From Oligella urethralis DSM 7531 (GTDB lineage Bacteria > Pseudomonadota > Gammaproteobacteria > Burkholderiales > Burkholderiaceae_B): DNA of 64,000 nt. Position 1 is the stretch's first letter. Each line of letters begins with the position of its first letter. Shown in pieces: positions 9,521 through 20,474 of this stretch. The position numbers and the translations under genes are program-made. The stretch is from contig NZ_AQVB01000001.1 of the NCBI RefSeq assembly GCF_000372065.1, positions 133,375-197,374 of the forward strand. Direction: 5' to 3'. Below the pieces are notes generated by a model. That model was not told the DNA's origin and ran no database searches. It worked only from the letters and a program-made list of their open reading frames with translations.

Positions 9521-9632
9521 TGCTTACTCCTAATCACTCTTTGGTTTAAGTAAAAATCCGCTAAGACTTGTCTTTTGACATACTACTATAATCATACGTT
9601 GTTTTAGCATCTTTGAAAGTCCTTACCAAGAC

Positions 9633-9668
9633 AAAAAAATGACCGCTACGGAAACGCGTAACGGTCAT
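9633..9668 (-). terminator. Intrinsic terminator of mrcA
   Basis: Read on the minus strand, ATGACCGTTACG pairs with CGTAGCGGTCAT (12 bp with one G-U pair) around a 6-base loop and is followed by seven T. It lies 28 bases past the mrcA stop. Confidence 0.92.
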
Positions 9669-9696
9669 AAAAAGCTTTGCCAAGTTTGTGCTGCCC

Positions 9697-12162
9697 TTAG
9701 AATCGTATGGGCGCACCACCGGTTGGGTTAAAGGACTCGATAGTGCGTTGCACCGGGTCACGTCGTGGCTGAATGGGGCGGAAGCGCTGCGCTTCACCAC
9801 CACTGCCACCACCCGTGGCTCCGCCACGGGTGCCGAGATTAGCGATAGCCTTGCCCTGAGGGAACTCCTCAAAGTAGTAGTTGCCGCCGTTTTTGGCTAA
9901 ACCCTTAGGTAGGGGGCCAGGGGCGGTCACGGGTGTGCCTTTGAGGGCGGTCTGCATATATTCGATCCAAATCGGCATGGCTAATTGACCGCCAGTGGCA
10001 TTACTACCCAAAGAGCGTGGTTGGTCATAGCCTAACCAAGCAACACCCACTAAATCACGGGTGTAACCGGCATACCACGCATCAAAAGCTTGGTTCGTGG
10101 TACCGGTTTTGCCGTGTAAATCCTTGCGGCCTAAGGTGCCGGTCGTGCGTGCGGCGGTACCCGAGGTGGTTACCCCATGGAGTAGATCATTCATCACATA
10201 GGCCGTACGTGCATCTAAAACGCGATTGGCCTCATCGCCGGCTTTTTGCGGTTGGGCACGCATGATTTCATTACCATCCGGATCCAGTACATAGTCAATA
10301 ATGTACGGATTCACACGATAACCGCCATTAGCAAAGACGGCATACGCACCTGCCATTTGTAAAGGCGTGACGTTACCAGCGCCTAGCGCCATGGTGAGGT
10401 ATGCGCCTTTTTGTGGTTGACGACGGATATCAAAGCCGAAACGGGTGATGTAGTCACGGGCAAAGTCCGCACCCACAGCTTCTAGGATACGAATTGAGAC
10501 CATGTTGCGTGACTGGTAGAGACCGTTACGCATGGTTTGACTCTCCGTGTAGCGACCGCCGTAGTTTTTAGGCTGCCATGGTTTGGAGCCCGTTTGACGG
10601 GCAGTCAGCACAAAGGGCTGATCCGAAATGCGAGTTTCAGGGGTTAAACCGCGCTCAAGGCCGGCAGCGTAGATAAAGGGCTTAAAGGTTGAACCGGGTT
10701 GACGCCAAGCTTGGGTCACGCGATTAAAGTCGCCGCGGTAGAAGTTAAAGCCACCCACCATGGATTGAATTGCACCGGTCTTGGTATTGAGCGCCACAAA
10801 AGCACCCTCGACTTGTGGCTGATTGACAATGCTCCAGCCATTTTCACCAAAACGTTGAATATAGACGATTGAACCGCGCAAAATGGGTTTAGCATTATTA
10901 GGCTTGGGAGGTAAGGCGCGGCGTGCGTTATTTAATTCCTTGCCGCTGAGCTCAATAATTTCACCCACACGGCGCATTAAGGTGACCTTGTCCGCAGCGG
11001 AAGAAAGCACCACCGCGACTAATAAATCATCGTCATTAGGATGCGATTTACGCACCTCATAAATGATTTTTTCCATGGCCTTATCATCATGCTCTACCCC
11101 CTCAGCCAACTCAATTTGACCCTCTGGTCCTGGGTAAGGGCGGTTATTGGTGAACTGCATAATGTTTTTGCGTAAGGCACGATAAGCCACCGCCTGATCC
11201 TTTGAGTCAATGGTGGTATACACGTTTAAGCCGCGACCGTAGACATTGTCCTTGTAAGTCAAGTACATCAGTTGACGTGCCAGTTCTGCCACATAGCTAC
11301 CTTGGCGTTGGGCTTGGGTAATACGGGCCGACTCCTCGCTTTCTACCTCCGCCATGGAGCGTGTGGTCACCGCCTCGGCGCGCGCCTCATCAAACTCCGC
11401 TTGAGTGATATAGCCTAAACGCAACATACGATTTAACACATAGTGCTGACGATCAAGCGCACCTTGTAGATTGGTGAGCGGGTTGTTGTTTGATGGGGCC
11501 TTGGGAATACCGGCTAACACTGCCGCTTCGGCTAAGCTGACCTCGGATAAAGGCTTGGCAAAGTAGGTACGCGCCGCCACTGAGAAACCGTAGGAACGAT
11601 GGCCCAAATAAATCTGGTTCATATAGAGTTCAAGGATCTGATCCTTGGTCAGATTTTCTTCAATTTTGTAAGTTAATAGCAATTCATAAAACTTACGCAA
11701 GTAGGACTTTTCAGTGCTTAAGTAGAAGTTACGCGCCACCTGCATGGTGATGGTACTGGCACCTTGAGCGCGGCCGCCGGAGGAGAGGTTGGCTAACACA
11801 GCACGAATCACGCCACGCCAATCCACACCGGAATGCTCGTAAAAGTTATCATCCTCAGCCGCTAAAATGGCTAATTTCATCTTTTCAGGGAACTCGTCGA
11901 TACGCAGGACATTACGCCGCTCCTCACCATACTCGGCAAGCAGGATTTTGTCTGCGGAATAAATACGCAAGGGAATGCGTGGACGGTAGTCCGTCATGGC
12001 AGTCAGGTTAGGTAAGTTGGGCCACACGGAGCTGACGACGAGGGTGCCGAAAATTAGCCCGCACACTGCTAAGCCTGCGCCGAGGAACAATACTTTAATA
12101 ATAAAGCGACCAATAAAGGCACCGAAACCTGAAACTTTAGGTGATTGCTTTTTTTGACTCAT
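9697..12162 (-). CDS. mrcA: Penicillin-binding protein 1A, bifunctional peptidoglycan synthase
   Basis: Class A PBP of 821 residues that polymerises glycan strands and cross-links peptides at the outer face of the inner membrane. One N-terminal membrane anchor (about 18-45) is followed by the GT51 glycosyltransferase domain with catalytic E103 (A-A-E-D-D-N-F) and the QGASTITMQVARN motif. An OB-type region of about 100 residues, typical of PBP1A, precedes the transpeptidase domain, where the active serine is S491 in STFK, the second motif is SRN and the third is KTGT with K685. The tail is Gly/Arg/Pro-rich. It is divergent from aroK, as is common for ponA/mrcA in proteobacteria. Confidence 0.95.
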   Translation of the reverse strand: MSQKKQSPKVSGFGAFIGRFIIKVLFLGAGLAVCGLIFGTLVVSSVWPNLPNLTAMTDYRPRIPLRIYSADKILLAEYGEERRNVLRIDEFPEKMKLAILAAEDDNFYEHSGVDWRGVIRAVLANLSSGGRAQGASTITMQVARNFYLSTEKSYLRKFYELLLTYKIEENLTKDQILELYMNQIYLGHRSYGFSVAARTYFAKPLSEVSLAEAAVLAGIPKAPSNNNPLTNLQGALDRQHYVLNRMLRLGYITQAEFDEARAEAVTTRSMAEVESEESARITQAQRQGSYVAELARQLMYLTYKDNVYGRGLNVYTTIDSKDQAVAYRALRKNIMQFTNNRPYPGPEGQIELAEGVEHDDKAMEKIIYEVRKSHPNDDDLLVAVVLSSAADKVTLMRRVGEIIELSGKELNNARRALPPKPNNAKPILRGSIVYIQRFGENGWSIVNQPQVEGAFVALNTKTGAIQSMVGGFNFYRGDFNRVTQAWRQPGSTFKPFIYAAGLERGLTPETRISDQPFVLTARQTGSKPWQPKNYGGRYTESQTMRNGLYQSRNMVSIRILEAVGADFARDYITRFGFDIRRQPQKGAYLTMALGAGNVTPLQMAGAYAVFANGGYRVNPYIIDYVLDPDGNEIMRAQPQKAGDEANRVLDARTAYVMNDLLHGVTTSGTAARTTGTLGRKDLHGKTGTTNQAFDAWYAGYTRDLVGVAWLGYDQPRSLGSNATGGQLAMPIWIEYMQTALKGTPVTAPGPLPKGLAKNGGNYYFEEFPQGKAIANLGTRGGATGGGSGGEAQRFRPIQPRRDPVQRTIESFNPTGGAPIRF

Positions 12163-12334
12163 AGGTAAAATACGCTTTCAGAAGCGAAGGGATAAACCCG
12201 GATACAATACGGCTATTTTAAACGTAGCCCCTAGTTTAGCTTTAAAATCACAACAAAGACAGCGGGAAATGTGTAAAATTTGGCTAAACCACCATTTTAA
12301 CTAATTAAAAATTACGATAACGTTTTACAAGACG

Positions 12335-12889
12335 ATGACTGACACGGTAGCACCTAAGGATTTGCCCACAAAAAGCCTCATCATCCTGATCGGGATGATG
12401 GGTGCCGGTAAAACAACAATCGGCCGTGCCTTGGCCAAAAAAATCGGACGCAAGTTTGTCGATTTGGATCATGCCATTGTTGAGCGTTGCGGTGTCGACA
12501 TCCCGACTATCTTCGACATCGAAGGTGAGGAAGGGTTCCGTAAGCGTGAGTCAGAGGTATTGCAGGACGTGTTGTTAGAGGACGAAATTGTCTTAGCCAC
12601 CGGTGGTGGTGCGGTCTTAGCTGAGGCTAATCGACAATTAATGCAGCGCTACGGTGAGGTTTTTTATCTGCGGGTGGATGTGGATGAGCTTTATCGTCGC
12701 GTGGCCAAGGATAAAAATAGGCCTTTATTAGCCACCCCTGATCCTAAAGCCCGTTTAGCTGAGTTATTGGCTGCACGTGCCGATATTTATGAGTCAATGG
12801 CCGATCATATTATTGATTCGGCGGCGGATTCACTCAATACGGTAGTCGATCAAATGATTAACTTATTAGCTGAAAGAGATTCCAAATGA
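12335..12889 (+). CDS. aroK: Shikimate kinase
   Basis: Phosphorylates shikimate to shikimate 3-phosphate with ATP in the common aromatic pathway. The 184-residue protein has the Walker A loop GMMGAGKTT at 20-28, the substrate-binding D-L-D and F-R-K-R-E segments, and the G-G-G-A motif (A-T-G-G-G-A-V-L). The lid arginine segment is N-R-P-L-L. Its stop overlaps the aroB start by four bases (ATGA), the classic translationally coupled aroK-aroB arrangement. The start ATG has only a weak ribosome site. Confidence 0.95.
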   Translation: MTDTVAPKDLPTKSLIILIGMMGAGKTTIGRALAKKIGRKFVDLDHAIVERCGVDIPTIFDIEGEEGFRKRESEVLQDVLLEDEIVLATGGGAVLAEANRQLMQRYGEVFYLRVDVDELYRRVAKDKNRPLLATPDPKARLAELLAARADIYESMADHIIDSAADSLNTVVDQMINLLAERDSK

Positions 12890-14205
12890 GTATTGTGAGA
12901 GTAAATGTACCTGGCGGCTCCTATCCGATTGAGATTGCGCCAAATCTGATGCAGCAGCTTGCTACCTCCATACCGCCGGATACCAGTGCCATCTTGTTGT
13001 TGAGTAATCCGACCGTACGTCAGCTTTATGGAGACACGGCATTAAAGGCGTTAAAGGCTAGCGGTAAGGAGATTTATTGCTTTGATATCCCTGATGGTGA
13101 GCAGTATAAAAATCTCGATACCTTAAATGAGGTCTTTACCTTTATGCTAGAGCATAAACTGGATCGCAAATCGGTGCTTGTGGCTTTGGGTGGCGGGGTC
13201 GTTGGTGATTTGGGTGGCTTTGCCGCAGCAACTTTTATGCGCGGTATTCGTTTTGTACAGGTGCCGACTACTTTATTGGCTCAGGTGGACTCATCCGTAG
13301 GCGGTAAAACCGCAGTTAACCATCCCTTAGGTAAAAACTTGCTGGGCGCGTTTTATCAGCCCATTGCTGTTGATATTGATATTAATGTCTTAAAAAGCTT
13401 GCCGCAGCGTGAGATTGCCGCAGGTCTTGCTGAGGTCATTAAGTACGGTCTGATCATGGATCGTGAGTTTTTTGATTGGTGCGAGGAGTTTGTGGAGGAG
13501 CTGAAGGCGTTGGAGCCACAAGCGATTAATTATGCTATTCACCGTGCGTGTGAATTAAAGGCACAAGTGGTCGAAGAGGACGAAAAGGAGTCGAATCGTC
13601 GCATGATTCTGAATTTTGGCCATACCTTTGCGCATGTGATTGAAAATGGCTTAGGTTATGGTGAGTGGTTGCACGGTGAGGCGGTCGGTTGTGGCATGGT
13701 GCAGGCAGCAGAGCTGTCGGCGCTAGTATGCAATTTCCCCCAAGAGGATGTAGAGCGTGTACGCCGTTTGGTAGCACAGATCGGTTGTCCTACGGTAGCG
13801 CCTGCCTTAGGTGGCAAGGATACTTGGTTTGACACCATGAAGCTCGATAAAAAGGCAAGTGGCGGCAAAATTAAGTTTGTGCTCTTAGAAAAAATTGGTC
13901 AGGCGAAGGTACAAGGTGCGCCGCAAGAGCTGCTTAGTTTGGTATTGAGCAAAACGACCTCGGCTGAGGTTAAGGCTAGCAAAGCGCTGAGCTCGCCAGA
14001 AGTTGCTGATACGGCGAGCGAGTCTCGCCAGGCAGTGACGCCCTCGGTGGCAGCAAGTGAAGCGCTTAGTACGGTAGTCGATAGTTCGGAAGCGGCGGCA
14101 GAGGTGGCGCGTCAAGCGCAAATTGCCCGCGATGCAGGTGCTGGTACGGGGCGTACCGGTGGTATCTACGGTATTGACGGTGTCAGGCCAGCGACTGATG
14201 AGTGA
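12886..14205 (+). CDS. aroB: 3-dehydroquinate synthase with an unusual C-terminal extension
   Basis: Converts DAHP to 3-dehydroquinate using NAD and a divalent metal. The core (about residues 1-355) has the nucleotide-binding segment [13 protein letters not shown], the [20 protein letters not shown] motif and the metal ligands E in [10 protein letters not shown] and H in N-F-G-H-T-F-A-H and L-H-G-E-A-V. AroB is normally about 360 residues; this one is 439. The extra 80 or so residues after Q-E-L-L-S-L-V-L are rich in Ala, Ser, Val and Glu, with a Gly-rich end ([12 protein letters not shown]). The last 8 bases overlap the chosen dgt start. The extension looks like a disordered tail rather than a domain. 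Confidence 0.93.
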   Translation: MSIVRVNVPGGSYPIEIAPNLMQQLATSIPPDTSAILLLSNPTVRQLYGDTALKALKASGKEIYCFDIPDGEQYKNLDTLNEVFTFMLEHKLDRKSVLVALGGGVVGDLGGFAAATFMRGIRFVQVPTTLLAQVDSSVGGKTAVNHPLGKNLLGAFYQPIAVDIDINVLKSLPQREIAAGLAEVIKYGLIMDREFFDWCEEFVEELKALEPQAINYAIHRACELKAQVVEEDEKESNRRMILNFGHTFAHVIENGLGYGEWLHGEAVGCGMVQAAELSALVCNFPQEDVERVRRLVAQIGCPTVAPALGGKDTWFDTMKLDKKASGGKIKFVLLEKIGQAKVQGAPQELLSLVLSKTTSAEVKASKALSSPEVADTASESRQAVTPSVAASEALSTVVDSSEAAAEVARQAQIARDAGAGTGRTGGIYGIDGVRPATDE

Positions 14206-15346
14206 GCGCATGATCTGCATTGCTAATCTGGCTTCCTATGCGGTACACCCTGAGGCATCACGCGGGCGTCGTTATGCCGAGGAAGCGGATCCTAAGCGCA
14301 GCCCTTTTCAGCGCGATCGGGATCGCATTATTCATTGCAGTTCATTTAGGCGCCTTGAGTATAAAACCCAGGTTTTTGTTAATCATGAGGGTGATTTATT
14401 CCGCACCCGGCTAACCCATAGTTTAGAAGTGGCCCAGATAGGGCGTGCCTTGGCTAGAAACTTATTGATTAATGAGGATTTGGTTGAGGCCATTTGTTTA
14501 GCGCATGATTTAGGGCATACACCCTTTGGTCACGCTGGTCAGGATGCCTTAAATGAGTATATGCGTGGCCATTTACCTGAGGAGGTGGGTGGTTTTGAGC
14601 ATAATTTACAAAGTTTGCGCATGGTGGATGAGCTAGAAGAGCGCTACGCTGATTTTAACGGCTTAAATCTCAGCTTTGAAACGCGGAGCGGTATTTTAAA
14701 GCATTGCTCCTTAAAAAATGCGCGTGAACTTGGCGAGGTAGGGCAGCGCTTTCTTGAGGGCAAACAGCCCTCTTTAGAAGCGCAACTGGCTAATTTAGCC
14801 GATGAAATCGCATATAACAACCATGATATTGATGACGGTTTACGCTCCGGTTTAATCACGCTAGAGCAACTGAGTCGGGTGGAAATTTTTGCTCAGCATT
14901 ATCAGCATGTGAAGCAGCGCTATCCGAGCTTGGGTGGTAAGCGTCTGATTGCGGAAACGATTCGCCGGATGATTAATACCCTAATTCGGGATGTGACTGA
15001 TCATACGCTAGCGCAAATTACTCACTATGGGGTTAAAACGCCTGAGGATGTGGCCAATGCCCCGGTCTTGGTTGCTTTCTCACCTGCAATGCGAGCCTGG
15101 CAGGATGAACTTAAGAAGTTTTTGTTGGATAATCTCTATCGCCATTATAAAGTGATGCGGATGGCTGTGAAATCGCGTCGTGTGATTCATGAGCTGTTTG
15201 AGGCTTTTTTAGAAGAGCCTCGTTTGCTACCGCCAGACCATCGCTTTAAGGATGCTAACCGGCAAGCGCGGGGGATAGCAGACTATATTGCTGGCATGAC
15301 CGATCGCTATGCTATTAAAGAGCATCGCCGGATTTATAAGATTTGA
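14198..15346 (+). CDS. dgt: dGTP triphosphohydrolase-like HD-domain protein
   Basis: Deoxyguanosinetriphosphate triphosphohydrolase-like protein of 382 residues that hydrolyses dNTPs to deoxynucleoside and triphosphate. The HD metal ligands are present: H in [10 protein letters not shown] in [13 protein letters not shown] and D in N-H-D-I-D-D-G. The early [18 protein letters not shown] segment is typical of the type 2 subfamily. I chose ATG 14198 (MSERM), which overlaps the aroB stop by 8 bases; a TTG at 14123 is possible but would overlap 83 bases. aroB-dgt adjacency is common in betaproteobacteria, and coupling to aroKB translation is likely. Confidence 0.9.
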   Translation: MSERMICIANLASYAVHPEASRGRRYAEEADPKRSPFQRDRDRIIHCSSFRRLEYKTQVFVNHEGDLFRTRLTHSLEVAQIGRALARNLLINEDLVEAICLAHDLGHTPFGHAGQDALNEYMRGHLPEEVGGFEHNLQSLRMVDELEERYADFNGLNLSFETRSGILKHCSLKNARELGEVGQRFLEGKQPSLEAQLANLADEIAYNNHDIDDGLRSGLITLEQLSRVEIFAQHYQHVKQRYPSLGGKRLIAETIRRMINTLIRDVTDHTLAQITHYGVKTPEDVANAPVLVAFSPAMRAWQDELKKFLLDNLYRHYKVMRMAVKSRRVIHELFEAFLEEPRLLPPDHRFKDANRQARGIADYIAGMTDRYAIKEHRRIYKI

Positions 15347-15405
15347 GGGTGGTGCGCCAGCGTAGCCCATCGCATCGGCTAACTAGTAGTCGCAAGCTAA
15401 GTGTG

Positions 15406-18375
15406 CTACTTCACCAAATACGGTGCCAAATACTGCGCCGTGGCGCTGGCTGGGTTTTTTACAATCTCCTCTGGCGTGCCCTCAGCCACGATACGTCCAC
15501 CGCCTTGTCCACCCTCTGGACCCAGATCAATAATCCAATCCGCCGTTTTGATCAGATCCAGATTATGCTCAATAATCACCATGGAGTTGCCGGCATCTAC
15601 CAGTCGATTCAGTACCCCTAGGAGTAACTCAATATCGGCAAAGTGTAAACCGGTCGTTGGCTCATCTAATACATAAAGTGTGTTGCCGGTGCTGCGCTTG
15701 GATAGCTCCAAAGACAGCTTAATGCGCTGTGCTTCACCGCCGGAGAGGGTGGTGGCGCTCTGACCCAAACGGATATAGCCTAAACCCACTTCGTTTAAGG
15801 TTTGTAGGCGTCGTTGAATCGAAGGGACGGCGGCAAAGTATGTGAGGGCTTGTTCAACCGTCAAGTTGAGGACCTCACTGATATTTAAGCCGCGATAGCG
15901 GATGTCTAAGGTTTCGCGGTTGTAGCGTTTGCCGTGACAGGCATCACAAGGGACGTACACATCCGGCAGAAAGTGCATTTCCACCTTAATCACACCATCG
16001 CCTTGGCAATGCTCACAACGGCCGCCTTTGACATTAAAGGAGAAGCGACCAGGGTCATAGCCACGAGCGCGAGCTTCGGGTGTGCCTGCAAAGAGCTCCC
16101 GGATGGGTGTAAATAAGCCGGTATAAGTCGCTGGATTACTGCGTGGGGTACGCCCGATAGGGCTTTGATCCACGGTGATGATCTTATCTAAATGCGCCAG
16201 TCCGCTAATGGATTGATAAGGCGCTGGCTCAGTCTGTGCCCGGTTCAGTTTCTGCGCGAGTGCTGAGGCTAAGGTGTCATTTATCAAGGTGGATTTACCC
16301 GAGCCTGAGACGCCGGTGACACAGACTAATCGTTGTAAGGGGATATGTAGATCGACATGTTTTAAATTGTTGCCACTGGCGCCCTGCAAGTGTAGCCAAG
16401 GCAGGGGCGATCGCGGAGTGACGGGTCTGCGCTTAGGTACAGGGATCTTTTTGGCGCCACTTAGATAGTGACCCGTGAGGGAGTTAGGATCTTCTTGCAG
16501 TTGGGCTGGCGTGGCGCTGGCCATGACCTTGCCACCATGCTCACCGGCCCCGGGTCCTAAATCAACCACCCAGTCCGCGGCGCGAATCATATCTTCATCA
16601 TGTTCAACCACAATTACGGTATTGCCAAGATTGCGTAGATGAATCAGGGTTTCAATTAAACGATCATTATCCCGTTGGTGTAGGCCGATTGAGGGCTCAT
16701 CCAGTACGTATAAAACGCCAGTTAGACCAGAGCCGATTTGACTGGCTAGTCGGATACGCTGCGCCTCGCCGCCAGAAATGGTATTGGTCTTACGGTCCAA
16801 GGATAAATAATTCAAACCCACATTATTCAAAAAAGTTAAGCGCGATTTAATGGCTTGTACGATGGGGCGGGCAATCTCATTGTCAGCGCCGCTGAGATTG
16901 AGCTGCTCGAACCATTGCTGCGCCCTCGCTAAGGATAAATGACTGACTTCGCTGAGGCTATAGCCAGGCAGGCGGGCGTTGTTGTCGGACTCCGTGTGGG
17001 ATGCGCTGGTGGCTTCTGCTGGCGTTGAGGGTTCAGGCAGCACGGCTGCTTCAATTGCTGCGCCTATACGGACAAATCGTGCCTCCTCTCGTAAGCGTGT
17101 GCCATGACAGGCAGGGCAGGGAATGGTGCTGCGTAAAAGCGCTAATTCCTCACGCACGGCGTTAGACTCGGTTTCTGCCCAACGTCGTTCTAAATTAGGT
17201 AGTACGCCCTCAAAGGCATGGCGTTTGATCGTGCTTTTACCCTTGTCATTTAAATAAACAAAATCAATTTCGGTGCTGCCAGAGCCATATAAAATAATGT
17301 CTTGAATGGCTTTAGGCAGTTTATGCCAGGGCGTTTCCAAATCAACATCATAGTGTGTGGCTAAGCTATTTAATAGCGCCATACTAAAGAGGTTGCGCCG
17401 GTCCCAGCCCTTAATGGCGCCATTTAATAAGCTTAGATCCTCGCTGACAATGACTTTATCCGCATCAAAGACTGCCATTAGACCGACGCCGTCACAGCTC
17501 GGGCAGGCGCCCTCGGGGCTATTAAAACTGAACATCTTAGGTTCTAGTCGCGGGATTTGATAATCACAATGAGGGCAGGCGTAGCGTCCTGAAAAGGCAT
17601 ATGTTTGCTCCTGCTCCATATCGACAATCAGCACTCGCTCATTGGCTACTTCAAATGCCGTTTCAATGCTGTCGGCAAGGCGTTGCTTTTGTTCAGGACG
17701 TACGCGTAGACGATCAACAATGACTTCGACTTGGGCAAAGTCCGTAGCTAGGTCCCCGGGTAACTGATCTAAGTCATAGATTTCGCCGCCAAGGCGCACA
17801 CGAATATAGCCTTGGGCCTGCAGGCTGTGTAACAGACTGATCAAGTCTTGTTGGGGTGCTGGCACCACTGGCGCCAAGATCATCAGCCGTGTTTCAGGTG
17901 CTAGCTGTAATACAAAATCAACGATTTGCGAGACTGAGAAAGACTGTAGCGGTACCTTATGCGTAGGGCAGTAGGGGGTGCCAACACGTGCATAGAGGAG
18001 GCGCAAATAATCACTAATTTCGGTAATGGTACCGACGGTCGAGCGGGGATTATGGCTGACGGATTTTTGCTCAATGGCAATGGCTGGGGATAGGCCCCCA
18101 ATTAAATCCACATCCGGCTTATCCATCAGCTCCAGAAACTGACGCGCATAGGTGGATAAGCTTTCTACATAGCGCCTTTGCCCTTCGGCATAGAGCGTAT
18201 CAAAGGCCAAGGATGACTTACCCGAGCCTGACAGTCCGGTCAAAATCACCAGCTGATTACGCGGCAAATCCAAGTCGATGTTTTTTAAATTGTGGGTACG
18301 CGCACCTCGGATGCGAATCAAGGAATTTGCCTGTGCTGGTAGGGGCTGATGTTTTGAGGAAAATGAATTGCTCAT
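15406..18375 (-). CDS. uvrA: Excinuclease ABC subunit A
   Basis: DNA-damage recognition ATPase of nucleotide excision repair, 989 residues. Two ABC-type ATPase modules are visible: Walker A loops GLSGSGKSS (N-terminal) and GVSGSGKST (C-terminal), and signature motifs ([13 protein letters not shown] and [12 protein letters not shown]). Zinc-binding cysteines are in CPHC/CPSC and in CEHC/CDAC. Between the [10 protein letters not shown] segment and S-L-S-E-V-S-H-L-S there is an Ala/Ser/Glu-rich insertion at about residues 436-467, which explains why it is longer than the usual 940. It is divergent from an MFS gene and ssb, as in many Burkholderiales. Confidence 0.96.
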   Translation of the reverse strand: MSNSFSSKHQPLPAQANSLIRIRGARTHNLKNIDLDLPRNQLVILTGLSGSGKSSLAFDTLYAEGQRRYVESLSTYARQFLELMDKPDVDLIGGLSPAIAIEQKSVSHNPRSTVGTITEISDYLRLLYARVGTPYCPTHKVPLQSFSVSQIVDFVLQLAPETRLMILAPVVPAPQQDLISLLHSLQAQGYIRVRLGGEIYDLDQLPGDLATDFAQVEVIVDRLRVRPEQKQRLADSIETAFEVANERVLIVDMEQEQTYAFSGRYACPHCDYQIPRLEPKMFSFNSPEGACPSCDGVGLMAVFDADKVIVSEDLSLLNGAIKGWDRRNLFSMALLNSLATHYDVDLETPWHKLPKAIQDIILYGSGSTEIDFVYLNDKGKSTIKRHAFEGVLPNLERRWAETESNAVREELALLRSTIPCPACHGTRLREEARFVRIGAAIEAAVLPEPSTPAEATSASHTESDNNARLPGYSLSEVSHLSLARAQQWFEQLNLSGADNEIARPIVQAIKSRLTFLNNVGLNYLSLDRKTNTISGGEAQRIRLASQIGSGLTGVLYVLDEPSIGLHQRDNDRLIETLIHLRNLGNTVIVVEHDEDMIRAADWVVDLGPGAGEHGGKVMASATPAQLQEDPNSLTGHYLSGAKKIPVPKRRPVTPRSPLPWLHLQGASGNNLKHVDLHIPLQRLVCVTGVSGSGKSTLINDTLASALAQKLNRAQTEPAPYQSISGLAHLDKIITVDQSPIGRTPRSNPATYTGLFTPIRELFAGTPEARARGYDPGRFSFNVKGGRCEHCQGDGVIKVEMHFLPDVYVPCDACHGKRYNRETLDIRYRGLNISEVLNLTVEQALTYFAAVPSIQRRLQTLNEVGLGYIRLGQSATTLSGGEAQRIKLSLELSKRSTGNTLYVLDEPTTGLHFADIELLLGVLNRLVDAGNSMVIIEHNLDLIKTADWIIDLGPEGGQGGGRIVAEGTPEEIVKNPASATAQYLAPYLVK

Positions 18376-18552
18376 GCACTTTTTAAGAGAAGTTCTATAA
18401 ACTTTCTACTATAACCTACCTAGCGCATTTATGAAGAGCATGCGCCCCATGAATGACGATGTCGAGCTTAAAAATACCAGCGCAGTGATATAATGAACGA
18501 TTAGTTTCTTAATCACCAGCCGTTAGGGCCTTGCTTTTTCTAAAGAGTTTTA

Positions 18553-19743
18553 ATGAGTACAACAACAAAGCTTAAACTCACCCCCTTAGAGCGTAAAACA
18601 AGTGCTAGCCTAGCCTTGCTTTTTGCGGTGCGGATGTTGGGTCTTTTTTTGCTCACCCCTGTGTTTGCTGATGCTGCTAAAAGCTTGATTGATGGTGATA
18701 ATCCGCTGATGATTGGTATTGCGATTGGCGCATACGGTCTGACTCAGTCGCTGATGCAGATCCCGATGGGTTTTTTATCCGATCGTTTTGGGCGTCGTGC
18801 AGTGGTGATTTTCGGTATGCTGCTGTTTGTGATTGGCGGTATTATCTGTGCCTTTGCACCGAGTGTCACGTGGGTGGCGGTGGGTCGTGGGATTCAGGGC
18901 TTCGGTGCGGTATCGGCCGCGATTACCGCATGGATTGCTGACGCCACGCGGCCTGAGGTGCGTTCGCGCGCAATGGCCATGGTGGGCGCTTCCATTGGTT
19001 TAAGCTTTGCTGTCTCCATGGCGGTGTCGCCGCTATTGGTTGAATGGATTAATCTCTCCGGTTTATTTTGGACCATTAGTGTGTTAGGCTTTTTGTGTTT
19101 GCTATTGGCGGTGTGGGTAGTGCCGGTGGTACCTCAAGATCAGTTGGCGATCAATCGCTCTTTGACGATGGTGGATGTGCTAGCCTCTAAGAGTCTATGG
19201 CTGTTAAATCTCACGGTGTTTAGTTTGCACTTTGTCTTAATGGCGATTTTTGTGGTGCTGCCACCAGCGTTGATGGCCTTGGGTGACTTAAGTATTGGCC
19301 AATTATGGCGCGTGTATTTACCGGTGATTGTGGTGGCTTTAGTGCTGATGGTACCGGCGGTTATTTTGGTCGAAAAAAAGCGCAGCCACCGAGAAACTAT
19401 CGGACTTACCCTCATCGTTATCATGATGGCCATGGGCTTGATGATAACGGGTATGTACAGCTTTGCGATGTTGGTCTTGGCGCTGTTGTTGTACTTTATC
19501 GCCTTTAATATTTTAGAGGCTTTATTACCCTCGGCGGTGTCTCGTAGTTGCCCACCTGAGCAAAAGGGTTTGGCGCTTGGGGTATTTAATATGACGCAAG
19601 CCTTAGGGGTAGCCTGTGGTGGTTTTTTAGGTGGCTTGGTGGCCGCTAAATTGGGCAGCATCAGTGTGTTTATTATGGCGATGCTATTGTGTGCGATTTC
19701 TTACTTAGCCACTCGTCGGGTACAGCTCAATTTTGTACAATAG
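18553..19743 (+). CDS. MFS transporter (YajR-like drug/solute exporter)
   Basis: A 396-residue protein with about twelve membrane helices and the MFS loop motif FLSDRFGRRAVV between helices 2 and 3. Motif C (proline/glycine-rich helix 5, M-V-G-A-S-I-G-L-S-F-A) suggests a proton-driven antiporter. It resembles the YajR branch but lacks the C-terminal YAM domain. Substrate unknown. The gene lies between divergent uvrA and codirectional ssb, a conserved neighbourhood in Burkholderiales. The start ATG at 18553 has a weak ribosome site. Confidence 0.85.
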   Translation: MSTTTKLKLTPLERKTSASLALLFAVRMLGLFLLTPVFADAAKSLIDGDNPLMIGIAIGAYGLTQSLMQIPMGFLSDRFGRRAVVIFGMLLFVIGGIICAFAPSVTWVAVGRGIQGFGAVSAAITAWIADATRPEVRSRAMAMVGASIGLSFAVSMAVSPLLVEWINLSGLFWTISVLGFLCLLLAVWVVPVVPQDQLAINRSLTMVDVLASKSLWLLNLTVFSLHFVLMAIFVVLPPALMALGDLSIGQLWRVYLPVIVVALVLMVPAVILVEKKRSHRETIGLTLIVIMMAMGLMITGMYSFAMLVLALLLYFIAFNILEALLPSAVSRSCPPEQKGLALGVFNMTQALGVACGGFLGGLVAAKLGSISVFIMAMLLCAISYLATRRVQLNFVQ

Positions 19744-19831
19744 ATGGATAGTGATTGCCTAGGGCATGGAGAGGTGGCTTATCAAAGCCATGCCTCTGCT
19801 TTATTGTGGATTTTTTAAAGGATTTAAGCGT

Positions 19832-20380
19832 ATGTCAGTAAATAAAGTGATTCTGGTCGGGCGTTTGGGAGCCGATCCCGAGGCGCGTGCGACACCTACC
19901 GGGCTGCAGGTGTGTAATCTGAGTATTGCGACCAATCATGTGAGCTATGACCGTGATGGTAATAAAAACGAGAGTACGGAATGGCATCGCGTGGTGTTTT
20001 TTGGGCGTCAGGCCGAGGTATGTGAACAGTATTTGCGTAAAGGTAGTCAGATTTACGTTGAGGGTCGTCTCCAAACTCGTAAGTATACTGATCGCGATGG
20101 TATTGAGCGTTATGCTACCGATGTGGTTGGCGAGCGCATGCAGATGTTGGGTGATGTAGGACGTGGTCCCGGCTCTACGTCAGTGGATGGGGGTTGGAAA
20201 TCCAAGTCAGACACTGGCGGTGATGACGTTTTTGGTGATAATGGCGGTTTTGGTAATAATACCCGCAGCTTACCACCAGGCCGTGGTGGACAGAATCCGC
20301 CGTCAGTAAAGCAGCCCCCTGCGCAGCCATCAAGAAAACCGGACTCCTTTGATGAACTAGAGGATGATTTGCCGTTTTAA
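19832..20380 (+). CDS. ssb: Single-stranded DNA-binding protein
   Basis: SSB protects ssDNA in replication, recombination and repair. The OB-fold (about 1-110) starts MSVNKVILVGRLGADPE and contains the conserved T-E-W-H-R-V-V-F-F-G and Y-V-E-G-R-L-Q-T-R-K-Y segments. A Gly/Asn/Pro-rich linker follows, and the protein ends in the acidic partner-binding tip DDLPF. ATG 19832 is preferred over an in-frame ATG at 19766 because AAAGGA (19817-19822) precedes it and the protein then matches the family (182 residues). A GCGCATGC inverted repeat with no T-run lies after the stop (20403-20443). Confidence 0.96.
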   Translation: MSVNKVILVGRLGADPEARATPTGLQVCNLSIATNHVSYDRDGNKNESTEWHRVVFFGRQAEVCEQYLRKGSQIYVEGRLQTRKYTDRDGIERYATDVVGERMQMLGDVGRGPGSTSVDGGWKSKSDTGGDDVFGDNGGFGNNTRSLPPGRGGQNPPSVKQPPAQPSRKPDSFDELEDDLPF

Positions 20381-20474
20381 TGGTTGATGATGTGATGTTA
20401 GGGCGCATGCATAGCGAGCAGGGATTGCCTTTTGCGCATGCGCTCAACGCTGCTTTTGCTTAGCTTGCGAGCGA

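Noticed and set aside
9561-9872. 103-codon minus-strand frame overlapping the 3' end of mrcA and its terminator
   Set aside because: It spans a strong terminator and mrcA coding sequence in another frame; no protein features.
14123-14197. Upstream TTG start for dgt adding 25 residues
   Set aside because: The extension translates aroB tail sequence in another frame and has no family similarity; ATG 14198 is better.
19140-19661. 173-codon frame antisense to the MFS gene
   Set aside because: The sense frame is a clear membrane transporter; the antisense frame is only Thr/Lys/Ala-rich shadow composition.
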